Of a stretch of 35,323 nucleotides of DNA, positions 27,930-35,323 are shown piece by piece. This DNA is from Bacteroidales bacterium. GTDB taxonomy: Bacteria; Bacteroidota; Bacteroidia; Bacteroidales; Muribaculaceae. The stretch lies in contig JAAVGE010000015.1 of NCBI GenBank assembly GCA_014800385.1, positions 1 to 35,323 of the forward strand, in the 5' to 3' direction. The translations under genes and the position numbers were made by a program. Position 1 is the first letter of the stretch. Each line of letters opens with the position of its first letter. Below the pieces are notes generated by a model. It did not search any database. It was not told the origin of the DNA and saw only the letters and a list, made by a program, of their open reading frames with translations.

Positions 27930-29564
27930 CTACTTCCTGGTATGGATCATGATAAGTCCGTCGGGATAATCAGGATTATTTTTGATCACCTCCATGCTTT
28001 CGATACTTTCTACGGGAATTGAGTTAAGGTCTCCTTCAAAGAGTTCACCGTCAACGAAGTATGTGCGGGTTTTATCGCTTTTCACAGCGGCTTTTTTGCC
28101 GGTGTTGCGAAAACCGGTAACAGTTACTTTTGCATTTTCTTCCGATGGTTTATCCTTGTCAAGTCGGAAATTAACGGGAAGGGTGTACTGGCATGCTACC
28201 GCCTCACCGTTTTCGTTGCGTCCGGGTTCAAAGTTGGGGATAAGGCTGACTACACGCAGAGCCTCGGCGTTAAGACTCTCGGTCTGACCTCTGACAATCT
28301 CGGGGTCATTTATTGAGCCGTCTTTACCGATTATGAAACGTACTACAACAAGCCCCTGCGCACCTGCATCCATTGCATCCTTGGGATAACGAATGTTTTT
28401 CATCAGAAACTCCATCAGGGCTCTGTCGCCATCGGGGTAATGGGGCATTTTGGCTACGGCTTTCAGCGCTTCGCCCTCTTTCGGTTCGGGTTGAGCAGTC
28501 TGCACAGGAGCCTCTGCAACAGTTTCAGTGACTGTTTCAGTGACTGTTTCAGTGACAGCCTCAGCGACCTCCTCGGACTGCACGTCGGCATCACGGAATT
28601 GGTCAAATGACAAATTTTCACTAACTTTGCTGTCAGCAACGGTTTCTGCTACCACCGGGGCGGGTGTAAGCGATGCTGCACCGGCCTGCTGAATGGTGGT
28701 TGCTACTGCCGGTTGTTCTACTGCAAGTGCCGCCAGCACGATGGCGGGCAGAAGGGCAAGCGCACGCATGGAGCGCAGTGCCCGGTTCTCGGTTTTGTAC
28801 ATCATAGTGATACGTTTTGATAAATTACTGTGATTCAGGCTGTTGGCAAGTGACTGCAATCTTCTGCCGGCAGCCTTTTTTATTAATAACATTTGATAGA
28901 CGTAGGGGTCGAAGCCTTTTGACAATACGGCGGCATCGGCTTGATATTCATGCACTTGGCGAAGTTCTTCGCGCATGAGCCATGCCACGGGGTTATACCA
29001 CAGGAGCACGCACACTCCCTGCGCCAGGATAAGATCGAGCCAGTGGCGACATTGCAAATGGGCCTGTTCGTGGGCTTCTATCAGGGGCTGAACTTCCGAT
29101 GATTCACCTTCACCCACAACTATATAGCGTCCGAAACTGAACGGTACATCACATTTCGGGAGAATAATCAGCGTATAGTCGGCTTTTTCCACTCGTGTTC
29201 CCCGACGCAGGAGGAGCGCAAGACGGAGTATTGCAACCAAAGTGACCAAAGAGGTGATTATCAATCCGATAATGTAAGCATAGAGCAGAATCCGGGGAAT
29301 GATCATGGAGTTTTCGGATGGATCCGACGGGATGACGCTTACCGCTATTGCTCCCAGTTCGATAGTGCCGGATGTTGCAGGTTCGGTTCTCCCCCACTCC
29401 ATGGCAAGGAGCGGTATGGCAACAAGACTGATGATATAAATTGCAATCAACAGAAATCTATTGAGCAAGGGTTGCTTCTCACCGGCCAGAAAAAGTTTAT
29501 ATGCAAGATAGCCGCAAAGAAGGAAAACAGATACCCCGAGGCTATAACTGAATAACGCGCCCAT
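27930..29564 (-). CDS. BlaR1/MecR1-like M56 metallopeptidase with TonB C-terminal domain
   Basis: 544 residues from the ATG at 29564, which shares one base with the repressor stop; a GTG one codon upstream is possible. Membrane spans at about 8-27, 37-55, 91-119 and 263-283, plus a hydrophobic stretch at 175-197. Zinc peptidase motif HEQAH at 165-169 and the third ligand Glu at 206 (HEYQAD). A low-complexity Thr/Glu/Val stretch (TETV repeats) leads to a TonB C-terminal-like domain (IRYPKDAMDAGAQGLVVVRFIIGKDGSI, PNFEPGR) and a tail resembling the start of a TonB-dependent plug (VESIESMEVIKNNP). Predicted inner-membrane sensor that cleaves or releases the partner repressor. There is no penicillin-binding sensor domain, so the signal is unknown. 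Confidence 0.88.
   Translation of the reverse strand: MGALFSYSLGVSVFLLCGYLAYKLFLAGEKQPLLNRFLLIAIYIISLVAIPLLAMEWGRTEPATSGTIELGAIAVSVIPSDPSENSMIIPRILLYAYIIGLIITSLVTLVAILRLALLLRRGTRVEKADYTLIILPKCDVPFSFGRYIVVGEGESSEVQPLIEAHEQAHLQCRHWLDLILAQGVCVLLWYNPVAWLMREELRQVHEYQADAAVLSKGFDPYVYQMLLIKKAAGRRLQSLANSLNHSNLSKRITMMYKTENRALRSMRALALLPAIVLAALAVEQPAVATTIQQAGAASLTPAPVVAETVADSKVSENLSFDQFRDADVQSEEVAEAVTETVTETVTETVAEAPVQTAQPEPKEGEALKAVAKMPHYPDGDRALMEFLMKNIRYPKDAMDAGAQGLVVVRFIIGKDGSINDPEIVRGQTESLNAEALRVVSLIPNFEPGRNENGEAVACQYTLPVNFRLDKDKPSEENAKVTVTGFRNTGKKAAVKSDKTRTYFVDGELFEGDLNSIPVESIESMEVIKNNPDYPDGLIMIHTRK
28522..28557 (-). repeat. three tandem 12-bp units in the M56 gene
   Basis: GTTTCAGTGACT repeated three times (last unit differs at one base), encoding TETV repeats in the linker between the membrane peptidase part and the TonB-like domain. 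Slippage would lengthen or shorten the linker in frame. Confidence 0.75.
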
Positions 29565-29947
29565 CACTGTTGTTTTTTCTTTGATTCAACCATTTCAATG
29601 AGTTCGCGGAGTTCCTCAACGGTGATTTTTTCCTCCTCGACGAGTGCGGAAACAGCCATCTTGTAACTGTTGTTGAAGTAACTTTTCACAACGTCGGCCA
29701 GCGAACGCTCGCGGAAATCGTCGGGCGTTGCTATCGCCTTATATCGATGGGATGAACCCACAGCCTCATGCTCTACGTAGCCCTTCTCCTCCATGATTCG
29801 CACCGTAGTCGACACAGTGTTGAAGTGAGGACGGGGGTCGTCGTAATGCTCGAGCATCTGACGCACGAACAGGGGTCCGTGCTTCCAGAGCAGGTTCATT
29901 ATAAATGCTTCTTTTTCAGTTAACTTGTTGGTCTTTTTCTTTGCCAT
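29564..29947 (-). CDS. BlaI/MecI/CopY-family transcriptional repressor
   Basis: 127 residues. Winged-helix N-terminal half: LTEKEAFIMNLLWKHGPLFVRQMLEHY, then the recognition region FNTVSTTVRIMEEKGYVEHEAVGSSHRYKA. The helical C-terminal half (ADVVKSYFNNSYKMAVSALVEEEKITVEELRELIEMVE) is for dimerisation. Family: such dimers repress their own operon until a partner M56 protease acts. The partner gene follows with a one-base overlap. Two palindromes with AACTAA half-sites cover the promoter and start, so self-repression is strongly suggested. What stress or ligand is sensed cannot be read from the sequence. Confidence 0.93.
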   Translation of the reverse strand: MAKKKTNKLTEKEAFIMNLLWKHGPLFVRQMLEHYDDPRPHFNTVSTTVRIMEEKGYVEHEAVGSSHRYKAIATPDDFRERSLADVVKSYFNNSYKMAVSALVEEEKITVEELRELIEMVESKKKQQ

Positions 29948-29963
29948 AACTAAACTTTTAGTT
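29948..29963. promoter_or_regulatory. operator 1 of the BlaI-type repressor
   Basis: Perfect 16-bp palindrome AACTAAACTTTTAGTT, abutting the repressor start codon and covering the predicted 19-base leader. Same half-site as operator 2. Confidence 0.65.
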
Positions 29964-29970
29964 GATGTGG

Positions 29971-30002
29971 CAAAGGTATAACTAATTTTTTAGTTATGCA
30001 AA
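29971..30002 (-). promoter_or_regulatory. promoter of the repressor-M56 operon with embedded operator 2
   Basis: On the minus strand TTTG (30002-29999), a 20-base spacer and TACCTTTG (29978-29971). The spacer is almost wholly taken up by the palindrome ATAACTAA-TTTT-TTAGTTAT (29978-29997), placed where a bound dimer would block the polymerase. Confidence 0.75.
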
Positions 30003-30022
30003 TAAAAATAAATTTTTTTTGA

Positions 30023-30096
30023 GGGGGGGGGGATTATAAATCTTATAAATCTTATAAATCTTATAAATCTTATAAGTCTTATAAATCTTATAAAAA
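30023..30096. repeat. G10 tract and seven 9-bp tandem repeats
   Basis: Ten G at 30023-30032, then units of TTATAAATC from 30034, six good copies (one with G for A) and a degenerate seventh. No spacers are present, so it is not CRISPR. It sits 20-90 bases upstream of the repressor promoter and could work as a variable upstream element. Confidence 0.85.
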
Positions 30097-30110
30097 TTAT
30101 CTGCTATAAC

Positions 30111-30137
30111 ACGAAAAAGGCTGTCTCCCGACAGCCT
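30111..30137 (-). terminator. second terminator after hpf
   Basis: Stem AGGCTGTC/GACAGCCT with TCCC loop; on the minus strand TTTTTCG follows. It lies downstream of a stronger terminator at 30264-30289. No gene was found between the two, so it is a back-up or ends an unseen small RNA. Confidence 0.6.
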
Positions 30138-30263
30138 AAATTCGTTATAAACCAATCATTATCACATTTCTTGCTTTGTTTCTTGCTTTCGATAATAAAA
30201 CGCCGGTGGGGTTGAAAAAGTTCACGGGTGGTGAAAAATTTTTTTGAGTCGCTAAACAGAGAC

Positions 30264-30289
30264 GAAAAAAAACGGGGGCATAACCCCCG
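30264..30289 (-). terminator. intrinsic terminator of the xerC-hpf operon
   Basis: Perfect stem CGGGGG/CCCCCG with a 5-base loop; on the minus strand eight T residues follow. Forty-three bases after the hpf stop. Confidence 0.85.
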
Positions 30290-30331
30290 CTTTCCGGAAT
30301 ATGAATCAGATTTGCTTATTTCCTGATGTGC

Positions 30332-30625
30332 TTATTTCTTGTTTTTCTTTTTTTCGAGTTGATGTTCCACTGCTTCGATAGCCATGTCGACGGCTTCTTC
30401 AAAGGAGTCGGCGGTTTTGTCAGCCACCACTTCCGATTCCTGAGGCTGGAAAAGGCGAACGATAGCCTGTTTGTTCATTGCCGTTTCAGGCTTAACGACT
30501 TTAAGAGTAACGTCAAAGACAGTTACGTTGGGGTAGTGGCGTTCCAGACGCTGCGCCTTTTTGTTGATGTGATCCACTAATCGCTGAGCGATGTCGAAAT
30601 GGATGGGCTGGATTCTTACTTCCAT
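30332..30625 (-). CDS. hpf: ribosome hibernation promoting factor, short form
   Basis: 97 residues of the HPF/YfiA family: MEVRIQPIHFDIAQRLVDHINKKAQRLERHYPNV, FDVTLKVVKPETAMNKQAIVRL, then a helical part and a basic tail. Binds the 30S in the mRNA/tRNA path and silences idle ribosomes. It lacks the long C-terminal dimerisation domain of long HPF. Twelve bases after the recombinase gene, so cotranscribed. Confidence 0.92.
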   Translation of the reverse strand: MEVRIQPIHFDIAQRLVDHINKKAQRLERHYPNVTVFDVTLKVVKPETAMNKQAIVRLFQPQESEVVADKTADSFEEAVDMAIEAVEHQLEKKKNKK

Positions 30626-30637
30626 GGTATCCTCCTT

Positions 30638-31531
30638 TTACTTTTTTGCCCTTGGGTGGGCGAGTTGATAATTTTGTTGTAGTTCTCTGTAGGTTATGTG
30701 GGTATAAACCTGAGTTGTAGCCAATGATTCGTGTCCGAGCAGATGTTGCACGGCGTTGAGCGAGGCACCGTTGTTGAGCATGTCGGTAGCGAAGGAGTGC
30801 CGCATCACGTGGGGACTGAGCCTTGTGGCGTGTACACCCTGAGAGAGCATCGCGTTGTGGACAACGTTGTAGATGAGTTTGTCGTAGAGGGGCTCACCGT
30901 TCTGACGTACGAAGAAATGCTCTGCCGAGGCGTGGCCGGCCTTGCGTCGTTCCTCGCGATATTCGGTTATCGCATCCGCCAACTCTTTGCCGAAAGGAAT
31001 CATTCTTTCTTTATTACGCTTTCCGAGTACTTTTAGTTCGCCACGCAGCATGTTAATATCGTCGTCGCGGAGGTCACGCAACTCGGCACGGCGCATTCCG
31101 GTGGAGTATAACATCAGGAGTATCAGTCGGTTGCGCACATCTTCAAATGAATTTTCCGCTGCAGAATTTTTTTTCAGCAACAGATCCATTTCTTCTTCAG
31201 GGACAAAGGCCGGGAGGGGTTTGGGCGACTTGGCCAGAGTTACCTCCTGTGCGGGATTAGAGGTTAGTCCGTGGCGGTTTATCAGATATTTGAAGAAGGC
31301 TCGGAGCGACTGAGTTTTCCGACGCAGCGAGCGTGCCCCTACTCCACGGCGCGATTCATCGGCCAACCACACGCGCAGGTCGGCGGTGGTCACTGATGAA
31401 GGGTCAAGTTTCGACAGGTCGCCTCCGGTGAGCCACTCTGCCCACTCCGTCACGTCGAAGTTGTAGGCGGTCACGGTGTGTTCCGACAGGTTCAACTCGT
31501 TGCGCAGGTATGATGTGAACTGATCTATCAT
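30638..31531 (-). CDS. xerC: tyrosine recombinase, XerC type
   Basis: 297 residues. The N-terminal SAM-like core-binding domain (about 1-90: LRNELNLSEHTVTAYNFDVTEWAEWL) is followed by a catalytic domain with the full tyrosine-recombinase set: R147 (STGMRRAE), K171, H241 and R244 (SPHVMRHSFATDML), H267 (LLGHESLATTQ) and nucleophile Y276 (VYTHIT). Length and motifs fit chromosome-dimer resolvases rather than phage integrases. The promoter places the transcript start at or next to the ATG. Divergent from the phage-like module, which might exploit Xer recombination; this is speculation. Confidence 0.92.
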   Translation of the reverse strand: MIDQFTSYLRNELNLSEHTVTAYNFDVTEWAEWLTGGDLSKLDPSSVTTADLRVWLADESRRGVGARSLRRKTQSLRAFFKYLINRHGLTSNPAQEVTLAKSPKPLPAFVPEEEMDLLLKKNSAAENSFEDVRNRLILLMLYSTGMRRAELRDLRDDDINMLRGELKVLGKRNKERMIPFGKELADAITEYREERRKAGHASAEHFFVRQNGEPLYDKLIYNVVHNAMLSQGVHATRLSPHVMRHSFATDMLNNGASLNAVQHLLGHESLATTQVYTHITYRELQQNYQLAHPRAKK

Positions 31532-31535
31532 TCCC

Positions 31536-31567
31536 CAAATTTATATATTTTATTCAAATCATGCAAC
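31536..31567 (-). promoter_or_regulatory. promoter of xerC-hpf, giving a near-leaderless transcript
   Basis: GTTG (31567-31564), 20-base spacer, TAAATTTG (31543-31536) on the minus strand. The -7 box ends 5 bases before the ATG (31531), so transcription should begin at or within a base or two of the start codon. Confidence 0.6.
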
Positions 31568-31646
31568 TGTGGGGTGCTTTTTTCTTATAATTTAATATTG
31601 TTAAATCATATCGTAATCCGGTGAGTCATAGCGAAGAGGAATTGTT

Positions 31647-31683
31647 AATTATCGCATTTCACTCACTCCGAGGGGTGATAATT
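31647..31683. promoter_or_regulatory. inverted repeat upstream of the phage-like module
   Basis: AATTATC (31647-31653) pairs with GATAATT (31677-31683) with partial inner pairing. It lies just upstream of the -7 box that drives the 811-residue protein, so it could be an operator. Only seven perfect base pairs, so support is modest. Confidence 0.35.
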
Positions 31684-31711
31684 CAATGTCGGCAACGGTG
31701 CGGGCGGGATG

Positions 31712-31719
31712 TAACTTTG
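31712..31719 (+). promoter_or_regulatory. -7 box of the phage-like module promoter
   Basis: TAACTTTG, a perfect -7 box, 16 bases before the ATG at 31736, implying a 12-base leader. No good TTTG at -33, so it may need an activator. Confidence 0.5.
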
Positions 31720-31735
31720 CAGAAAAAAACACATT

Positions 31736-34171
31736 ATGCTTACACCCAATCTTAATTTACGACCTGACCCGGACACCGGTCTGTTTATCCCTGCCAAATC
31801 AGTGAAACGATTCTCGGAGAGTTCAATCACACCTCTGATTGCTTTGCCCGAGGGGGATATGTTGCTATGTTACAGCGGCAGCACGCTCTACATTCTTGAC
31901 CCCAGTAATGACACCATCGTGATGAGCCACGACACCGGGTCGAGGATACAGACGGCTGAAATATGCGGCACACGCTGTGTGGTGTATCTCTCCACGGGGC
32001 AACTTATTCTCAATCACACCAACGATGATGAATGGGTGGCCGAACCTGTAACACCCTTTCCTGAAGTCAGAATCAAACGTAGTGGCGGACGCTATGCCGA
32101 GGTATCGGTAGGTGAGCGCAAACTGAGCGGGTCGTATGGCCTGACGGATCATATCCTGAATGCCGCAGACAACTCCGCACTGACCGCGGACCTGTTGGAG
32201 GGATACCGTGAACTGCGTCTTTCGACCGATGCGGCTCGGATGTTCGTGCAACCGGTGGTTGTGCGGTGCCGCTATCTTGACAATAACGGTCGCACCATCT
32301 TTGTCACACCTGCGGTTATGCTTACCCCCGACGGTGGATTTCAATGCACCTCGACCATCACTACCGCCATTGATTCCTCAACGGGAACACGCGGAGGTGT
32401 TACGCTGACTGCCGAGAGTTACCGCATGGAGGTGGAGTTTCCCGCCGCAGTGCGCCATGATGTGGCAAAGGTGCTTATCGAGGCAACCCCGCAGTTGGAG
32501 ATTGTAAATTTCAACGGCATGGCTCCCACGGCGGTGATGCGAGGAACCGACGGACGACTGGTGATACGCACCTCTCTCCCGATTTCCCCCTCCACGTCCG
32601 AAGGGATTCAGATGATGGCGCAATCGGTTATTGAACACGCTGACTCACTTTTCCGGACTGTCGCCCATGTAAATGCGCCGTTCGACGGAAAAGGACACAC
32701 GCTGACGTTCGGTGCGGAGGAGAGCGGGTCGGATGATTTGAAAAGTGCAATTACCGAGATGCGCAAGACTCTGGCCACACCTTTCAGGGAGAAATCGACC
32801 AACGGAATCACCGGTGGTGGCAATGTACCTCACACTGTTACCTGCTCGGCGGTAGCCAAAAATGGCGACACCCTGCTGATGGGCGACCTTACTCTGCTAC
32901 CCTTCAGGGGTTATTGCCTCGATACCTTCGGCAACAGTTTCAGCGATGAGAAATGGAAAGGAGCCATAGCGGTGGAATTTGCGGGAGAGGAAGGTGAGAC
33001 AGTGGTACGCTATTGCGACGGCAACACAGGCTCCCCCACCCTTCTTTCACCCGTCCTGAGTTATCCCCGTGCGGATGCCACATCCATGAGGATATTCTTC
33101 CAGAGCGGAGGTAAATGTTATGAACGTCGGTTCACCCTTACCCCGTCGCGCTCCGGCGACTGTGCCTTTTACGTCAATCCCGGTCTGGAGCCGATCGACA
33201 TGACGGAAAATGAGTCGGAGTTTTTCATTGTTCCGGCAGAAAAACCTGTCGGACACCGCTATCCCGGGACTGTCGCTACGGCCTGCACCTCAACACCATC
33301 AGCACCATATTGTTTCCGTACGCTGTCCAACTCACGGATTTCTGCTGTAAGCCATGCCTTAGGGTCAGCATCGGGCTGGGATTACGTACGCTCCCGTTTC
33401 TACATTTTCTCACCCGACGGCACCTTCACTGTCATCACCGACGATGACACGATTCGCGGCATAAATAAAGTTGATTCACGCGGGGTGTCGAATGGTGAGA
33501 ATGTGGTTGGTGTAACGCGCCGCGGTGCGGCGGTACTGACCGATTCGGGCGATCTGCTGCTGTGGCGTGGCATCGCTCCCGTGAGTGCCGGCAGAAGTCT
33601 GGATGGCCGGTTGGGGTTTGATGCGGTGCATGACGAGTTCTGGCTTTTCGGCGATGACCGGAATCTGGTCGGACCGGCAGAGAAATCAGCCCCGTTTGAC
33701 TCCGCTGTAGTTATGGAACGAACGTTCACCGACAGCGTCATCTCGCTTCATCATCTCCCTGAAGGTACAATTGTCAGAGGTCGACGCGGACTATACATGC
33801 TTGGTGAGGAGTATTCCTCAGAGGAGTTGGTCAATGTCAGATTCATCCGCTCCCTATCGGTTGCGGCACCTGTCAGAGGAGCCACCGTCAAGCAGCGCAG
33901 GCGAGGTCGCAGGCTGCGCGGAGTGAAACTTGTCATGCAGTCGCCCGGTCCTGCCGATATTACAGTCAGCGTGAGGGGTGACAACGGTGCGGGATTGCCT
34001 TATTCACCATCATTCTGTCGCTTCAGGGTGCGTGGCGTAATCAATTCATCGCTTCTGTTCCACACCCCGTCGCCTCATCTTCACACCGTGCATCTCACCG
34101 CCGAGGGTGACCTCCCCTCGGACAGTTCAATAACCGATTTTGAAACCTTGACTGAAAGTTATGAAATATAA
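31736..34171 (+). CDS. 811-residue protein of unknown function, upstream of terminase
   Basis: I do not recognise a family. No signal peptide or membrane span is evident, so it is probably cytosolic or a particle component. The sequence is mostly short beta strands separated by turns, with propeller-like passages such as GSTLYILDPSNDTIVMSHD (near 48-66), FYIFSPDGTFTVITDDD and GDLLLWRG, suggesting beta-propeller or other all-beta architecture. A middle part (about 290-345) is more helical. GC and codon use look like the core genes. Its stop overlaps the terminase start by 11 bases, implying coupled translation and a shared role, for example a structural or packaging-linked phage protein. This is inferred from position only. 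Confidence 0.75.
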   Translation: MLTPNLNLRPDPDTGLFIPAKSVKRFSESSITPLIALPEGDMLLCYSGSTLYILDPSNDTIVMSHDTGSRIQTAEICGTRCVVYLSTGQLILNHTNDDEWVAEPVTPFPEVRIKRSGGRYAEVSVGERKLSGSYGLTDHILNAADNSALTADLLEGYRELRLSTDAARMFVQPVVVRCRYLDNNGRTIFVTPAVMLTPDGGFQCTSTITTAIDSSTGTRGGVTLTAESYRMEVEFPAAVRHDVAKVLIEATPQLEIVNFNGMAPTAVMRGTDGRLVIRTSLPISPSTSEGIQMMAQSVIEHADSLFRTVAHVNAPFDGKGHTLTFGAEESGSDDLKSAITEMRKTLATPFREKSTNGITGGGNVPHTVTCSAVAKNGDTLLMGDLTLLPFRGYCLDTFGNSFSDEKWKGAIAVEFAGEEGETVVRYCDGNTGSPTLLSPVLSYPRADATSMRIFFQSGGKCYERRFTLTPSRSGDCAFYVNPGLEPIDMTENESEFFIVPAEKPVGHRYPGTVATACTSTPSAPYCFRTLSNSRISAVSHALGSASGWDYVRSRFYIFSPDGTFTVITDDDTIRGINKVDSRGVSNGENVVGVTRRGAAVLTDSGDLLLWRGIAPVSAGRSLDGRLGFDAVHDEFWLFGDDRNLVGPAEKSAPFDSAVVMERTFTDSVISLHHLPEGTIVRGRRGLYMLGEEYSSEELVNVRFIRSLSVAAPVRGATVKQRRRGRRLRGVKLVMQSPGPADITVSVRGDNGAGLPYSPSFCRFRVRGVINSSLLFHTPSPHLHTVHLTAEGDLPSDSSITDFETLTESYEI

Positions 34172-35323
34172 TATCTCTGAAATATTAGCCGAAAACAGGC
34201 TGCGCAACAACCAACTGGCACAGCCTTACGATCCCGAAACCGGTGAGGGGGCCTGCGGCCGGCGCGTGAGTGACCAACGTTATTCATCCACAATTATTCC
34301 CGGCGGCACCCTTCTTCCCGTGGAGATGCTCGCCGATACGGATTACAAACATATAAAGACCGTTACCGACTACAAGTTGCTGCGTTTTCGTCATGACTTT
34401 GAATTCTGGGCACTGACCTGCGTCAAAATCAAGGATAAAAACAGCGGTGCACTGATTCCGTTCCGGCTCAACGCTCCTCAACGCAAACTGTTAGGGGTGA
34501 TGGAGGGTCAGCGTCGCCGCGGAGTGCCTGTCAGGGTTATACTGCTCAAGGCACGTCAGTGGGGAGGTTCGACACTGGTACAAATTTATATGGCTTGGAT
34601 TCAGATGGTACTGACGCGCAACTGTCACTCGCTGATATGTGCCCATGTCAAGGATACGGCTGCCACCATACGCGGCATATATACACGCCTCCTTGACAAC
34701 TATCCTGAAACATTGTGGGAGGGTGACAAAGCACCTGCGTTCCGTCCGTTCGAGAGGTCGCAGAACACACGTCTGATTGAGGGGCGCGGATGTTGCGTGA
34801 CGCTGGGAACGAGCGAACGACCCGAGTCAGTGCGCGGTAACGACTTCGCCCTGGCACATCTTTCAGAGGTGGCATTCTGGAGCAATACGCCCACAGCCAC
34901 ACCGGAGCAGTTCATCCGCGCCGTCTGCGGTTCGATAAACGCAGTGTCGGGCACCCTCATCGTTCTGGAAAGTACGGCCAACGGCATGGGTAACTACTTT
35001 CATCGTGAATGGCTCAGGGCTGCTGACGGCAAAAGCGACAAACAGCCGGTGTTCGTGGCATGGCATGAGATAGAGATTTACCGCAAGCCTGTTGATAACC
35101 CTCAGGAACTGCTCAGTGAGATGGACGGTTATGAGTGGCGGTTGTGGCAGTCGGGACTGACGCTTGAGATGATAAACTGGTATCATCACAAAAGTCGCGA
35201 ATATTCATCCGACGCACAGATGCACGCCGAGTATCCCAGCAATCCAACCGAGGCATTCGCGTCGACCGGACGCGCCATCTTTGCACTGGAGAAACTGGAG
35301 AAGATGCGCAAGTATGTGATGTC
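34161..35323 (+). CDS. phage-type terminase large subunit, partial (3' end outside window)
   Basis: 387 codons are present, open to the window edge. ATPase features: Walker A-like LLKARQWGGSTL (residues 128-139), Walker B region FALAHLSEVAFW (229-240) with likely catalytic E236 and Ser where Asp is more usual, and coupling motif LIVLESTANGMGNYF. An N-terminal stretch of about 80 residues precedes the ATPase. In phages the protein powers DNA packaging and its C-terminal nuclease (mostly beyond the window) cuts concatemers. Overlap with the upstream gene indicates an operon. No small terminase or integrase is seen in the window, so prophage, relic and domesticated module all remain possible. 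Confidence 0.85.
   Translation, partial: MKYNISEILAENRLRNNQLAQPYDPETGEGACGRRVSDQRYSSTIIPGGTLLPVEMLADTDYKHIKTVTDYKLLRFRHDFEFWALTCVKIKDKNSGALIPFRLNAPQRKLLGVMEGQRRRGVPVRVILLKARQWGGSTLVQIYMAWIQMVLTRNCHSLICAHVKDTAATIRGIYTRLLDNYPETLWEGDKAPAFRPFERSQNTRLIEGRGCCVTLGTSERPESVRGNDFALAHLSEVAFWSNTPTATPEQFIRAVCGSINAVSGTLIVLESTANGMGNYFHREWLRAADGKSDKQPVFVAWHEIEIYRKPVDNPQELLSEMDGYEWRLWQSGLTLEMINWYHHKSREYSSDAQMHAEYPSNPTEAFASTGRAIFALEKLEKMRKYVM

Noticed and set aside
30034-30096. CRISPR array
   Set aside because: Units are 9 bp, contiguous and without spacers; no cas gene is near.
30139-30262. tRNA gene between the two terminators after hpf
   Set aside because: No cloverleaf, T-loop motif or CCA-type end was found on either strand.
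30638-31531. The recombinase as integrase of the phage-like module
   Set aside because: It is divergent, cotranscribed with hpf and has XerC length and motifs, so a housekeeping role is more likely.

Overview
The window looks like a Bacteroidales chromosome, probably a Muribaculaceae-type gut member. That family guess is an inference and no homology search was run. Grounds: the str, S10, spc and alpha ribosomal clusters are fused in one direction with no tuf between fusA and rpsJ. Promoter-like sites fit the Bacteroidetes pattern TTTG-N20-TAnnTTTG. Shine-Dalgarno sites are largely absent. A BspA-like leucine-rich-repeat protein carries a type IX secretion tail.

Layout. 1-543: repeats and the panB promoter. 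544-1622: panB (+) and a small lipoprotein gene. 1623-3178: REP-like palindromes and an Asn/Gln/His-rich exported protein (-). 3179-3619: a lone receiver-domain protein (+). 3853-5580: the LRR surface protein (-). 6096-7379: metK (-) behind a SAM-II-like riboswitch candidate with an attenuator. 7719-9023: enolase (-). 9212-27442: one minus-strand block, read from rpsL down to rplQ: rpsL, rpsG, fusA, rpsJ, rplC, rplD, rplW, rplB, rpsS, rplV, rpsC, rplP, rpmC, rpsQ, rplN, rplX, rplE, rpsN, rpsH, rplF, rplR, rpsE, rpmD, rplO, secY, map, infA, rpmJ, rpsM, rpsK, rpsD, rpoA, rplQ. It starts at a near-consensus promoter (27601-27632) and ends at a strong terminator (9157-9194). Three gaps inside it (rpsL/rpsG, rpsN/rpsH, rpsK/rpsD) and the rpsL leader hold hairpins that may be ribosomal-protein control elements.

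27930-29947 (-): a BlaI-type repressor and an M56 metallopeptidase whose C-terminus is a TonB-like domain instead of a beta-lactam sensor. Two perfect palindromes sit over the promoter and start of the repressor gene. 30332-31531 (-): hpf and a XerC-type recombinase. 31736 to the end (+): an unrecognised 811-residue protein followed, with an 11-base overlap, by a phage-type large terminase that runs off the window. This is the start of a prophage-like or domesticated packaging module and the most open-ended part of the window.

The core genes serve translation, transcription, protein export and N-terminal maturation, with glycolysis (eno), SAM synthesis (metK) and pantothenate synthesis (panB) beside them. 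The points of interest lie mostly between genes: the metK leader, the operator pair, intercistronic hairpins, REP-like elements, homopolymer tracts next to promoters, and the phage-like module. Start sites were chosen by family length where the longest reading frame gave an unlikely extension (metK, infA, rpmD, rpsG, the receiver protein).
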